This document shows, piece after piece, positions 35,453-44,754 of a stretch of 64,000 nt of DNA. The position numbers and the translations under genes were made by a program. The first letter of the stretch is position 1. Each line of letters begins with the position of its first letter. Origin of the DNA: Pseudomonadota bacterium (GTDB lineage: Bacteria > Pseudomonadota > Alphaproteobacteria > Rhizobiales > Beijerinckiaceae); contig JAKAJL010000010.1 in NCBI GenBank assembly GCA_021813805.1, positions 27,956-91,955 on the forward strand. The letters are read 5' to 3'. The notes below the pieces were generated by a model. It had not been told where the DNA came from. It saw only the letters and a program-made list of their open reading frames with translations, and made no database searches.

Positions 35453-36781
35453 ATGCGGGGACTGCCCATGATGATCCATGGCATGGCGTCGGCAAATCTG
35501 ACCGAAAGCACCACCCGCCAGATTCGCGAGGTTCTGGCGGGGCGGCGGCGGGGCCCGCGCGCAGCGCTGCTTTTCGCCGGACCGGCGGTCATCGCCTCGA
35601 TCGCCTATGTCGATCCGGGCAATTTCGCCACGAATATCCAGGCCGGCGCGAGCTATGGCTATGCCCTGCTATGGGTGGTGGTGCTGGCCAATGCGATCGC
35701 CATGCTGTTCCAGGCTTTGTCGGCCAAGCTCGGCGTCGTCACCGGGCGCAATCTCGCCGAAATGTGCCGCGAACGCTTTCCCGCGCCCGTGCGCTACTTG
35801 ATGTGGGCGGTCAGCGAATTCGCGGCCATGGCCACCGATCTCGCGGAATTTTTGGGCGGGGCGATCGGCCTGTCGCTGCTGCTCCAGCTGCCGCTGCTCG
35901 CCGGCATGGCGGTGACGGCGGTGGCGACTTTGGCGGTCCTGGCCTTCCAAGGCCGCGGCTTCCGGCCGATGGAGCTGATCATCGGCGGCTTTGTCGCGAT
36001 CATTGGCGTTTCTTATGTCGCTGAATTGTTCATCGCGCCCGTGGACTGGGCGGCCGCCGGCCGCGCGCTGGCCAGGCCGTCGCTGCCCGACGCCAAGGCC
36101 CTGACCATCGCGGTTGGAATCATCGGCGCGACCGTCATGCCGCACGCCATTTATCTTCACTCCGGACTGACCCAGAATCGCGCGCCGGCGCGCAACGACG
36201 CGGAGCGCCGCAAGCTGCTGCGCTTTTCGGCCTGGGAAAGCGTCATCGCGCTGGCGGCCGCCGGCGCGGTCAATATCGCCATGGTGATCATGGCTTCCGC
36301 CGCCTTCCATGCTGGCCATGCCGATGTCGCCGAGATCGAAACCGCTTATCACAGCCTGACGCCGCTGCTGGGCGGGGCGGCGGCGAGCGTGTTCCTGGTC
36401 TCGCTGCTGGCCTCCGGAATTTCCTCCTCGGCGGTCGGGACCTTGGCCGGGCAGATGATCATGCAGGGCTTCGTCGGCTTTCGCATCCCGATCTGGATGC
36501 GCCGCCTCGCGACCATGCTGCCGGCCTTCGTCGTCGTGACGATGGGCGTCAACGCCACCGACGCCCTGGTTTACAGCCAGGTCGTGCTGTCCTTGGCCTT
36601 GCCGGTTCCTGTCATTGCGCTGGTCCTGTTCACCCGCGACCGCGCCGTCATGCGGGAGTTCGCCAATGGCCGGCTGACCGACGCCGCCGCCATCGCCGGA
36701 ACCTTGGTCATTCTGGCGCTGAACGCGGTCCTGTTGCTCCAGACCTTCCATATCGCGATCCCCGGCCTTGCCGGCGCGTGA
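35453..36781 (+). CDS. mntH: Nramp family Mn2+/H+ transporter
   Basis: A 442-residue Nramp protein. DPGNFATNIQAGASYGYALLW is the helix-1 metal site and VMPHAIYLHSGLTQ the helix-6 site (MPHxxYLHS); both agree with bacterial MntH. Eleven hydrophobic stretches fit the fold. It imports Mn2+ with protons. An ATG at 35468 is an alternative start. The upstream dyad and the downstream mntR point to manganese-responsive repression. Confidence 0.94.
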   Translation: MRGLPMMIHGMASANLTESTTRQIREVLAGRRRGPRAALLFAGPAVIASIAYVDPGNFATNIQAGASYGYALLWVVVLANAIAMLFQALSAKLGVVTGRNLAEMCRERFPAPVRYLMWAVSEFAAMATDLAEFLGGAIGLSLLLQLPLLAGMAVTAVATLAVLAFQGRGFRPMELIIGGFVAIIGVSYVAELFIAPVDWAAAGRALARPSLPDAKALTIAVGIIGATVMPHAIYLHSGLTQNRAPARNDAERRKLLRFSAWESVIALAAAGAVNIAMVIMASAAFHAGHADVAEIETAYHSLTPLLGGAAASVFLVSLLASGISSSAVGTLAGQMIMQGFVGFRIPIWMRRLATMLPAFVVVTMGVNATDALVYSQVVLSLALPVPVIALVLFTRDRAVMREFANGRLTDAAAIAGTLVILALNAVLLLQTFHIAIPGLAGA

Positions 36782-36811
36782 CCGCAGGCAAGATTTTTGC
36801 GCGCATGAAAT

Positions 36812-37318
36812 ATGGTCCGTGCTAAAGACAATCGCGCGCATTCCGACTCTCGAAAGCGAAACGCCGTGGTGAAATCTTCCGCTTCCGGCCACAAGCGCCA
36901 TATTCCGACCGATCACAAGACGCGGGCCGAGGCGTTTCAGAAAAGCCGCGACGACCGCCGCTTCGAATTGAAGGAAGACTATGTCGAGCTGATCGCCGAA
37001 CTGATGGCGCAGGAGGGCGAGGCGCGCCAGACCGACATCGCGCGGCGCCTCGGCGTCACCCAGCCGACGGTCGCCAAAATGCTCAAGCGCCTCGCCGAGG
37101 AAAATCTGGTGACGCAGCGCCCCTATCGCGGCGTTTTCCTCACCGAGGAAGGCCAGCGTCTGGCGGCGGCGACCCGACGCCGGCATGAAATCGTCGAGGC
37201 TTTGCTGCTGCGGCTTGGCGTCGATTCAGACACGGCGCGCAAGGACGCCGAGGGCATCGAGCATCACGTCAGCGACAAGACCCTCGAAGCCTTCGAGATT
37301 TTCCTCGCGACAAGGTGA
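36812..37318 (+). CDS. mntR: Manganese-responsive regulator, DtxR family
   Basis: A 168-residue DtxR/MntR-type regulator. The winged HTH is [31 protein letters not shown] with [15 protein letters not shown] as wing; the C-terminal part has [34 protein letters not shown] with the metal-binding Glu/His set. Its tail is short, as in MntR rather than full DtxR with an SH3 domain. The first 30 residues are basic and unconserved, so a later GTG at 36869 could be the real start. Confidence 0.88.
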   Translation: MVRAKDNRAHSDSRKRNAVVKSSASGHKRHIPTDHKTRAEAFQKSRDDRRFELKEDYVELIAELMAQEGEARQTDIARRLGVTQPTVAKMLKRLAEENLVTQRPYRGVFLTEEGQRLAAATRRRHEIVEALLLRLGVDSDTARKDAEGIEHHVSDKTLEAFEIFLATR

Positions 37319-37410
37319 CGCCGGCCGACGGAGCTTGACAGGCGCGGCTCTTTTGATAGGCGTGTCCGGGCCCGTCGTTTTCGACCGCGCCTGGGCGATT
37401 GAGAGGAATT

Positions 37411-37941
37411 ATGGCGTTCGACCGCATCGGCCCACGCACGGCCGGCCTGTTTTTCCCCGCGATTCTCGTCGCCATGGTCCTTAGCTTCGGCCTGGGAGCC
37501 GCCGCCAGGGCGCAGGGCCTGTCAAAGGGCAAATTCGGCGACTGGGAAATGCGCTGCGAGACCCCGCCCGGCGCCGCCCATGAGCAATGCGCCCTGATGC
37601 AAAGCGTCGCCGCCGAGGACAAGCCCAATGTCAATCTCGTGGTGATCGTGCTGAAGACCGCCGACGGCAAGAGCAAGCTGCTGCGCGTCATCGCGCCTCT
37701 GGGCGTGCTGCTGCCCTCCGGCCTCGGCCTCAAGATCGACTCGGCCGACATCGGCCGCGCCGGCTTCGTGCGCTGCCTGCCCTCCGGCTGCATCGCCGAA
37801 GTGGTGATGGAGGACAAGCTGATCCAGCAACTGAGTTCCGGAACCACCGCGACCTTCATCATTTTCCAGACGCCGGAGGAAGGCATCGGCATTCCGCTGA
37901 GCCTGAACGGATTCAGGGACGGTTTCGCGAAATTGCCCTGA
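37411..37941 (+). CDS. IalB-family secreted protein
   Basis: A 176-residue protein with a signal peptide (FFPAILVAMVLSFGLGAAARA), then FGDWEMRCE, the start of the invasion-associated-locus-B domain, and paired Cys (RCETPPGAAHEQC, RCLPSGC). IalB domains are common in free-living alphaproteobacteria, where their role is unclear. GAGAGGA precedes the ATG at 37411. Confidence 0.83.
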   Translation: MAFDRIGPRTAGLFFPAILVAMVLSFGLGAAARAQGLSKGKFGDWEMRCETPPGAAHEQCALMQSVAAEDKPNVNLVVIVLKTADGKSKLLRVIAPLGVLLPSGLGLKIDSADIGRAGFVRCLPSGCIAEVVMEDKLIQQLSSGTTATFIIFQTPEEGIGIPLSLNGFRDGFAKLP

Positions 37942-37979
37942 CCTGGCGAATTTGAATGGCCGCTTCTGGAGCGCGCATC

Positions 37980-39113
37980 ATGTCGGATATGGAACAGGCT
38001 CCCGCCCGCACTCCGCTCTACGCCCGCCACATCGCGCTGGGCGGGCGGATGGTCGATTTCGCCGGCTACGCCCTGCCGGTGAACTACCGCAAGGGCGTCC
38101 TCGCCGAGCACCTCTTCACCCGCGACAGGTCCGGCCTGTTCGACGTTTCCCACATGGGACAGGCCTTTCTCTCCGGGCCCGAGGCCGCGCGGCGGCTCGA
38201 AAGCTTGGTTCCCGGCGACATTCAGGCCCTCGCGCCGGGGCGCATCCGCTACACCCAGTTCACCAATGACGAAGGCGGCATCCTCGACGATCTGATGGTG
38301 ACGAAGCTTGCGCCCACCGCTGCGGGCGAAAGGCTGTTTCTGGTGGTCAACGCCGCCTGCAAACAGGCCGATTTCGCCCATCTGCGCGCAAAACTGCCCG
38401 ATTTGCGCCTTGAGGTCCTCGAGGATCACGCGCTGCTGGCCTTGCAGGGGCCGGCGGCGGCGAACGTGCTGGAGCGCCATGTTCCCGGCGTTTCGGCCCT
38501 CGGATTCATGGCGCAAGATTATTTCTCCTGGCGCGGCGCCGAGCTCGGCGTGTCGCGCTCGGGCTATACCGGCGAGGACGGTTTCGAGATTTCCTTGTCC
38601 GCGGAGGCGGCGCGGCCCCTCGCCGACCTGCTGCTGCTGGAGGACGACGTCCAGCCCATCGGCCTCGGCGCCCGCGATTCCCTGCGCCTCGAAGCCGGCC
38701 TCTGCCTCTATGGCCATGACATCGACACGACCACCAGCCCGGTCGAAGCCGGCCTCGTCTGGTCGATTTCCAGACGCAGGCGCGAACAGGGCGGCTTTCC
38801 CGGCGCCGCGCGCATCCAGAAGGAGTTGGCCGAGGGCGTGGCCCGGCAGCGCGTCGGCCTCGCGCCCGACGGCAAGGCGCCGGCGCGCGAAGGCGCTGAC
38901 ATCGCTAGCGCCGATGGCGCGCTCATCGGCAAGGTCACCTCGGGCGGTTTTTCGCCTTCGCTCGGCCGCCCCATCGCCATGGGCTATGTTCCGCCCGAAT
39001 TCGCGCGGGAAGGAACCGCCTTGAATTTGATCGTGCGCGGAAAACTTTTGCCCGCGCGCGTGGTTCCCCTGCCCTTCGTTCCCAACCGCTATCACCGGCC
39101 CGCAAAAGCCTGA
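37980..39113 (+). CDS. gcvT: Glycine-cleavage aminomethyltransferase (T protein)
   Basis: A 377-residue protein. MVDFAGYALPVNYRKGVLAEH, GLFDVSHMGQAFLSG, and SRSGYTGEDGFEIS are GcvT signatures, and the C-terminal IGKVTSGGFSPSLGRPIAMGYV is the folate-binding part's conserved end. It transfers the methylene group to tetrahydrofolate. Start 37980 has GGAG upstream; an ATG 24 bases earlier is possible. It is followed by gcvH 15 bases later. Confidence 0.95.
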   Translation: MSDMEQAPARTPLYARHIALGGRMVDFAGYALPVNYRKGVLAEHLFTRDRSGLFDVSHMGQAFLSGPEAARRLESLVPGDIQALAPGRIRYTQFTNDEGGILDDLMVTKLAPTAAGERLFLVVNAACKQADFAHLRAKLPDLRLEVLEDHALLALQGPAAANVLERHVPGVSALGFMAQDYFSWRGAELGVSRSGYTGEDGFEISLSAEAARPLADLLLLEDDVQPIGLGARDSLRLEAGLCLYGHDIDTTTSPVEAGLVWSISRRRREQGGFPGAARIQKELAEGVARQRVGLAPDGKAPAREGADIASADGALIGKVTSGGFSPSLGRPIAMGYVPPEFAREGTALNLIVRGKLLPARVVPLPFVPNRYHRPAKA

Positions 39114-39128
39114 TTTCCGGAGCTTTCC

Positions 39129-39506
39129 ATGACCGACATGCTGTTCACCAAGGATCACGAATATATTGTCGTCGAGGACGGCGTCGGCCGGGTCGGCATC
39201 ACCCGGTTCGCCCAGGGCCAGCTCGGCGACGTGGTTTTCGTCGAGCTTCCCGATATCGGCGCGCAGCGCAAGCAGGGCGAGGAAGCGGGCGTGGTCGAGA
39301 GCGTCAAGGCGGCGAGCGAGGTCTTTTCGCCGGTCTCCGGCGAAGTGGTCGAGGTCAATTCCGACCTCTCCGACCATCCGGCCCTGGTGAACGAAGACCC
39401 CCAGGGCGACGGCTGGTTCTTCAAGATCAAGCTCGCCAATCCGGCTGAATTGTCGAACCTGCTCGACAAGGCGGCCTATGACGCCCTGCTCGCTTCGCTC
39501 GCCTGA
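39129..39506 (+). CDS. gcvH: Glycine-cleavage H protein
   Basis: A 125-residue protein of normal length. The lipoyl-lysine is in [14 protein letters not shown] (Lys 60), and the flanking [12 protein letters not shown] and [10 protein letters not shown] strands form the expected lipoyl fold. It carries the aminomethyl intermediate between P, T and L proteins. Directly after gcvT; the usual downstream gcvP is absent here. Confidence 0.96.
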   Translation: MTDMLFTKDHEYIVVEDGVGRVGITRFAQGQLGDVVFVELPDIGAQRKQGEEAGVVESVKAASEVFSPVSGEVVEVNSDLSDHPALVNEDPQGDGWFFKIKLANPAELSNLLDKAAYDALLASLA

Positions 39507-39522
39507 GTTTTTCGGGGGCCGC

Positions 39523-40245
39523 ATGATCGACACCGACTCGCCCCCGCTCTGCCCGCATTGCGCCAAGCCGGATTTTCTGTGCGTCTGCGATTCCGTCGAA
39601 CCGATCGACAATCGCGTCGCGCTGCTGATCCTCCAGCACCCGCAGGAGCAGGACCGGCTGCTTGGCACGGCAGGCGTGACCCGCCGCGCGCTGAAGAACG
39701 CCGAATTGAAAATCGGCCTGTCCTGGCCAAGCCTCGCCAAAGCCTTGGGGCGCGACGCCAATCCATCCGAGTGGGCGGTCCTGCACCTCGGCGCCGCCCA
39801 CGCGAAAAATCTGCCGGCTGATCGCGACGTGCTTGTGCTGGACAAGAAGGGCGAGCCCTTGCCCGATCAGGATCGGGCGCTGGCAGGGATCAAGGGCGTC
39901 GTGATTTTCGACGGCTCCTGGGCCCAGGCCAAGACCCTGTGGTGGCGCAACCCTTGGGTGCTCAAGGCGAAACGACTGGCGCTCAATCCTAAAAAACCCT
40001 CGCTCTACGGCGCCCTGCGCCGCGAACCCCGGCGCGAGGCGCTCTCGACCCTGGAAGCGGCGGCGCTGGCTTTGTCGCGGCTGGAAGGCAGGCCGGAGAT
40101 CGAAGCGGCTTTGCGGAAGGATTTTTCCGCAATGCTCGACAAATATCGCGCCGCGCTGGCGAGCGGCGCGGTGACGCCGCCGGCCCCGACGCGCGGAAGT
40201 GGACCGCAGCGGCGCGCGGCCAGGAAGCGTCCGTCCCCGGCTTGA
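39523..40245 (+). CDS. DTW-domain protein, probable tRNA-uridine aminocarboxypropyltransferase
   Basis: A 240-residue protein with an N-terminal zinc-like [13 protein letters not shown], then [11 protein letters not shown] and the DTW-family motif [25 protein letters not shown]-domain enzymes (TapT in E. coli, DTWD1/2 in animals) form 3-(3-amino-3-carboxypropyl)uridine in tRNA using SAM. The start is ATG 39523, 16 bases after gcvH; a longer frame overlaps gcvH. Enzymatic role is family knowledge, not shown here. Confidence 0.75.
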   Translation: MIDTDSPPLCPHCAKPDFLCVCDSVEPIDNRVALLILQHPQEQDRLLGTAGVTRRALKNAELKIGLSWPSLAKALGRDANPSEWAVLHLGAAHAKNLPADRDVLVLDKKGEPLPDQDRALAGIKGVVIFDGSWAQAKTLWWRNPWVLKAKRLALNPKKPSLYGALRREPRREALSTLEAAALALSRLEGRPEIEAALRKDFSAMLDKYRAALASGAVTPPAPTRGSGPQRRAARKRPSPA

Positions 40246-40318
40246 ACGCCCGCGGTTTTCCCGACGGGGCTTTTATGCTATCAAGCATGATCCCGTTTCC
40301 CGAAAAGCCGAAGAGCCC

Positions 40319-41512
40319 ATGACCCTGGCAGCGCAAGCCGCGCCTGAAAAAATCGCCGTTTCGTCGAAACCCTCGCTGGTCGGCCTGACCCGCGCGGGAA
40401 TGGGCGAGGCTTTGCGCGCGATCGGGACGCCCGAGCGCGAAATCCGCATGCGCGTGTCGCAGCTCTGGCACTGGATCTATTTCCAGGGCGCGCGCGATTT
40501 TTCCGCCATGCTCAATGTCTCCAAGGTCATGCGCCAGAAGCTCGACGAGCATTTTTCGCTGGCGCGGCCGGAGGTGGTCGAGGAGCAGGTGTCCACGGAT
40601 GGCACGCGAAAATGGCTGATTCGAATGGCCCCGGTCGATTCTTTCGACAAGGGCGCGGAAGTGGAATGCGTCTATATTCCCGAGGCCGATCGCGGAACGC
40701 TTTGCGTGTCGAGCCAGGTCGGCTGCACGCTCAACTGCACTTTCTGCCACACCGGCACGCAAAGGCTGGTGCGCAATCTGACCCAACAGGAGATCGTCGC
40801 CCAGCTCATCGCGGCGCGGGAAAGACTGGGCGATTTCCCCGGCCTCACACCCCCCGACAACGGCCTGATCCCCTCGGGCGAGGGCGTTCGCGCGGTGTCC
40901 AATATCGTCTTCATGGGCATGGGCGAGCCGCTCTATAATTTCGAGAATGTCCGCGACGCGGTGGAAATCCTTTCCGACGGCGACGGGTTGTCGCTGTCGA
41001 AACGCCGGATCACGGTTTCGACCTCCGGCGTCGTCCCGCAGATCGAGAGGCTCGGCGCCGAATCCGGCGCGGCCCTCGCGATCTCGCTCCACGCCGTGCG
41101 CGACGATCTGCGCGATCAACTGGTGCCGCTGAACAGGAAATATCCGATCAAGGAGCTGTTGCAGGCCTGCCGCGACTATCCCGGCGCCTCCAACGCCCGG
41201 CGCATCACCTTCGAATATGTGATGCTGAAAGGCGTCAACGACTCGCCCGCCGAGGCGCGCGAACTGGTGCGGCTGCTGAAAGGCATACCCGCGAAAATCA
41301 ATCTCATTCCCTTCAATCCCTGGCCCGGCGCGCCTTATGAATGTTCGGACTGGGATCGAATCGAGAAATTTTCGGACATCGTGTTCAACGCCGGCTACGC
41401 CAGCCCGGTCCGCACCCCGCGCGGCCGCGACATTCTCGCCGCCTGCGGCCAGCTCAAGAGCGAGACGGAAAAGCTGCGGGCGCGGGCGAGACTGGCGGCT
41501 GAACTAGATTAA
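40319..41512 (+). CDS. rlmN: Dual-specificity 23S rRNA/tRNA adenine C2-methyltransferase
   Basis: A 397-residue radical SAM enzyme. The [4Fe-4S] motif CTLNCTFC (C-x3-C-x2-C) is near residues 136-143, the family's GMGEPL near 200 and [16 protein letters not shown] near 258. The methyl-carrier Cys lies near the C-terminus ([12 protein letters not shown]). It methylates A2503 of 23S rRNA and A37 of some tRNAs. Start 40319 is preceded by a conserved-length gap; an upstream frame adds 40 unconserved residues. Confidence 0.95.
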   Translation: MTLAAQAAPEKIAVSSKPSLVGLTRAGMGEALRAIGTPEREIRMRVSQLWHWIYFQGARDFSAMLNVSKVMRQKLDEHFSLARPEVVEEQVSTDGTRKWLIRMAPVDSFDKGAEVECVYIPEADRGTLCVSSQVGCTLNCTFCHTGTQRLVRNLTQQEIVAQLIAARERLGDFPGLTPPDNGLIPSGEGVRAVSNIVFMGMGEPLYNFENVRDAVEILSDGDGLSLSKRRITVSTSGVVPQIERLGAESGAALAISLHAVRDDLRDQLVPLNRKYPIKELLQACRDYPGASNARRITFEYVMLKGVNDSPAEARELVRLLKGIPAKINLIPFNPWPGAPYECSDWDRIEKFSDIVFNAGYASPVRTPRGRDILAACGQLKSETEKLRARARLAAELD

Positions 41513-41952
41513 GCCCCCTCGACCTCGAGATGGAACGGAATATTGCCCCGCGTCGCATGGCTGTATGGGCAAACCATTTCATGCGCCTCTTCCACCAGTT
41601 TTTTCAATTCGCCGGTTGGCAGGCTTTTCGAGGTCACTTTCATTTCGACCGCGATGCCGAAGCCGCCGCCGTTGCGCGGGCCGACCGAGACCTTGCAGGT
41701 GACTTTCGCGTCGGGGATTTTCACCTTGTGTTGCGAGGCGACGAACTCGACGGCGCCGCCGAAGCAGGCGGCGTAGCCGGCGGCGAACAGATGTTCCGGC
41801 GTCGTCGTGTCGGGCAGGCCTGGCCCGCCCATGCCCTTGCGCACGGAGAGATTGACGCTGACCGAGCCGTCCTCGGTTGCGGAATGGCCGTTGCGCCCGC
41901 CGGTATTATGGGCCACGGCATGTTCCAGGACTTTGATGTCATAGGCGGTCAT
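41509..41952 (-). CDS. ohr: Organic hydroperoxide resistance protein, Ohr/OsmC family
   Basis: A 147-residue Ohr. The two catalytic Cys are in [16 protein letters not shown] (near residue 63) and [16 protein letters not shown] (near 128), and the Arg/Glu region TTPEHLF is present; this pattern separates Ohr from OsmC. It reduces organic hydroperoxides, with electrons from lipoylated proteins. Its 3' end overlaps rlmN by four bases in convergent orientation. Ribosome site GGGAGAG precedes the ATG. No OhrR gene is adjacent. Confidence 0.92.
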   Translation of the reverse strand: MTAYDIKVLEHAVAHNTGGRNGHSATEDGSVSVNLSVRKGMGGPGLPDTTTPEHLFAAGYAACFGGAVEFVASQHKVKIPDAKVTCKVSVGPRNGGGFGIAVEMKVTSKSLPTGELKKLVEEAHEMVCPYSHATRGNIPFHLEVEGA

Positions 41953-42105
41953 CTTGCTCTCCCTCGGGCGCCATCATCGCGTTCCATTCAACCTTTGCCG
42001 TGTGATTTTGGTTGCGCCGCGCCGTCAATTTTCACGCGCGGCGCGCTCGCTTTTCACGCTGATGTTCTATAAAGGTTCTCTTGAGAATCGCTCGATTGGA
42101 CAAAG

Positions 42106-43200
42106 ATGGACTGGTCCGCGCAGCAGGATAAAGCGCTTTCCGCCGTCGCGCGCTGGATCGGCGAGTCCGGCGGGCCCCAGCTTTTCCGGCTGTTCGGCTA
42201 TGCCGGGACCGGCAAGACCACTTTGGCGCGCCATATCGCCGAAAATGTCGAGGGCGAGGTGCAGTTCGCCGCCTTCACCGGCAAGGCGGCTCTGGTTCTG
42301 CGCGAAAAAGGCTGCGGCGAGGCCCGCACCATCCATTCCCTGATCTACCGGCCCAAGGACCTCGACAGCGAGGAGCCGAGCTTCGTGCTCAACGAGGACA
42401 GCCCGGCCTCACGGGCGAGCCTGATCGTCATCGACGAATGTTCCATGGTGGATGAGGAATTGGGCCGCGACCTGCTGTCCTTCGGCAAAAAGGTTCTGGT
42501 TCTCGGCGATCCGGCGCAACTGCCCCCGGTCAAGGGCGGCGGTTTTTTCACGGAAACCGCCGCAGACATGATGCTGACCGAGGTGCATCGCCAGGCGGCG
42601 GACAATCCGATCGTGCGCCTCTCCATGCTCGTGCGGGCCGGCGAAAGGCTGTCGCCTGGCGACCACGGCGCGATGCGGGTGATCCCGCGCGAAAAAATCG
42701 ACGCGGAGCAGGTCAAATCGGCCGATCAGGTGCTGGTCGGGCTGAACAAGACCCGCCGAGCCTATAACAAGCGGCTGCGCGAATTGTTCGGCTTCAAGGA
42801 GGCCCTGCCCGAGGTCGGCGAGAAACTCGTCTGCCTGCGCAACGACAAGGGCAAGGGCCTGCTCAATGGCGGCATTTTCCGAGTGGCGCGCGCCTCGGGG
42901 ATTCGCCGGGCGCGCTATCGCATGGGCCTGACGCCCGAAGAGGCGCCGAGCGCGAAGCCGATTCGCGTCGGCGTGCTGCCGGCTTTGTTCACCGGCGAGG
43001 AAGGCACGATCTCCTTCGCCCAGAGACGCGAGTCGGATGAATTCGATTATGGCTACGCCCTCACCGTGCACAAGGCGCAGGGTTCGCAATGGGACCGGGT
43101 CGTCCTGTTCGACGAAAGTTTCGCTTTCCGCGAAAATCGCGAACGCTGGCTGTACACTGGGGTGACGCGCGCCGCGAAGGATTTGACCGTCGTGATATAG
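42106..43200 (+). CDS. RecD-like superfamily 1B helicase
   Basis: A 364-residue protein. It has Walker A GYAGTGKTTLARHIA at residues 30-44, DECSMVDEELGRDLL as Walker B (near 106), LGDPAQLPPVKGGGFF (motif III) and C-terminal YALTVHKAQGSQWD plus LYTGVTRAAKDLTVV (motifs V and VI). The layout is that of Dda/RecD2-like helicases without the extra N-terminal domains of RecD2. It unwinds DNA 5'-3' in repair or recombination. Core chromosome, probably not the satellite's helicase. Confidence 0.88.
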   Translation: MDWSAQQDKALSAVARWIGESGGPQLFRLFGYAGTGKTTLARHIAENVEGEVQFAAFTGKAALVLREKGCGEARTIHSLIYRPKDLDSEEPSFVLNEDSPASRASLIVIDECSMVDEELGRDLLSFGKKVLVLGDPAQLPPVKGGGFFTETAADMMLTEVHRQAADNPIVRLSMLVRAGERLSPGDHGAMRVIPREKIDAEQVKSADQVLVGLNKTRRAYNKRLRELFGFKEALPEVGEKLVCLRNDKGKGLLNGGIFRVARASGIRRARYRMGLTPEEAPSAKPIRVGVLPALFTGEEGTISFAQRRESDEFDYGYALTVHKAQGSQWDRVVLFDESFAFRENRERWLYTGVTRAAKDLTVVI

Positions 43201-43296
43201 AGCTTCAGCGGCGCGCGCCCCGTTGACTCGGTGATGCTGCGGCGCAACAAATGCGCGGCGGCGGCGAATGACGTCCTTCCCGAGACGAGGCAAACC

Positions 43297-44742
43297 ATGA
43301 TGAAGGCGAAGACTGTTGCCAACAAAACCTGGGCGCAGCTCCAGGTCGGGGAGTCCGCCTCGATCGAGCGGACCTGTCAGGAGCGCGACCTTTTCCTCTT
43401 CGCCCATGTCTCGGGCAACATCAATCCGCTGATGCTGCCGCGCGCCGAGGGCAAGGAAAGCGTCGAGGGCGAGGAAAGCCCGCAGGCGCCGGTCGCGCCG
43501 TCGATGTGGGTCGGCTCGCTGATTTCGGCGGTGCTCGGCAATATCCTTCCCGGACCGGGCACGCTCTATCTGGAGCAGAAATTCGAGTTTCCCCATCGCG
43601 TCCATGTCGGCGACCGCCTCAAGGTGACCGTGACCTGCCGCGAGAAGCGCGCCGAGCCGGTCGCGGCCTTCGACACATCGATCGTCAACAGCCGCGGCGA
43701 GGTCGTCTGCAAGGGACTTGCGCTGGTCGAGGCGCCCATCCACACGATCGAAACGCCGACGCGCGAATTGCCGGCGCTGATCATGGAGGAAAGGGAGCAG
43801 TTCCCCCATCTGATCACTTTGGCCGCGCAACTGCCGCGCCTGAAGACGGTGGTGGTCTGTCCGGAAGATCACAATTCGCTCGGCGGTCCGCTGCTGGCCC
43901 ATGAAAGAGGGCTGATCGAGCCGATCTTTATCGGCGATCCGGAGCGCATCGCCGCCGCGGCGAAAGAGCTCGACGCCGATATTTCCGCCTTCAAGCTGAT
44001 CGAGGAGAAGAACCACCGCGCCGCCGCCGGCCGGGCGGTCGCCATGGTCCGCGCCGGAGAGGCCGGCGCGGTGATGAAGGGCGATCTTCATTCCGACGAT
44101 CTGCTTGGCGCGGTGGTCGCCAAGGACGGTTTGCGCACCGGGCGGCGCATCAGCCATGTCTTCGTGCTCGACACGATCACCCTCGACGATCTGCTGTTCG
44201 TCTCCGACGCCGCGATCAATATCGCGCCCGATCTTCTGACCAAGATGGACATCGTCCAGAACGCCATCGACCTGGCGCTCGCCTGCGGCGTCGAGCCGAA
44301 GGTCGGCGTGCTTTCGGCGGTCGAGGTCATCAATCCGGCGATTCCCTCGACGCTCGACGCCGCGATTCTTTCGAAGATGGCGGAGCGCGGCCAGATTCGC
44401 GGCGGCGTGGTGGATGGGCCGCTGGCCATGGACAACGCCATCGACATGGACGCCGCGCGCACCAAGGGCATCGTGTCTCTGGTCGCCGGCCACGCCAATG
44501 TCCTGATCGCGCCCAATCTCGAATCCGGCAATCTGCTGGCCAAGGAGCTGACCTTCGTCTCCCATGCCGAGGCCGCCGGCCTCGTCGTCGGCGCCTCTGC
44601 GCCGGTAATGCTGACCAGTCGGGCCGACAACGAGAACGCGCGCCTCGTCTCCTGCGCGCTCGCCCAGCTCTATGCCTATTGGCGCAAGAACGGCCGCGCC
44701 TTTACCGGAGCGGCGTCGGAAATAGCGCTCGCCGCCAAATGA
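43297..44742 (+). CDS. Fused MaoC-like hydratase and phosphate acetyl/butyryltransferase
   Basis: A 481-residue fusion. Residues about 8-150 form a hot-dog fold with the MaoC-like RDLFLFAHVSGNINPLMLP; residues about 170-475 are a PTA/PTB domain with EPIFIGDPERIAAAA, GAVMKGDLHSD, VGVLSAVEVINPAIPSTLDA and ANVLIAPNLESGN. Such bifunctional genes occur in alphaproteobacteria next to ackA. The PTA part interconverts acyl-CoA and acyl phosphate. The substrate chain length of either half is unknown. Start: ATG 43297, or the ATG three bases on. Confidence 0.86.
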   Translation: MMKAKTVANKTWAQLQVGESASIERTCQERDLFLFAHVSGNINPLMLPRAEGKESVEGEESPQAPVAPSMWVGSLISAVLGNILPGPGTLYLEQKFEFPHRVHVGDRLKVTVTCREKRAEPVAAFDTSIVNSRGEVVCKGLALVEAPIHTIETPTRELPALIMEEREQFPHLITLAAQLPRLKTVVVCPEDHNSLGGPLLAHERGLIEPIFIGDPERIAAAAKELDADISAFKLIEEKNHRAAAGRAVAMVRAGEAGAVMKGDLHSDDLLGAVVAKDGLRTGRRISHVFVLDTITLDDLLFVSDAAINIAPDLLTKMDIVQNAIDLALACGVEPKVGVLSAVEVINPAIPSTLDAAILSKMAERGQIRGGVVDGPLAMDNAIDMDAARTKGIVSLVAGHANVLIAPNLESGNLLAKELTFVSHAEAAGLVVGASAPVMLTSRADNENARLVSCALAQLYAYWRKNGRAFTGAASEIALAAK

Positions 44743-44754
44743 ACCGGAACCGCC

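Noticed and set aside
42409..44565. 718-codon minus-strand open frame
   Set aside because: Antisense to the helicase and the MaoC-PTA fusion, both recognisable.
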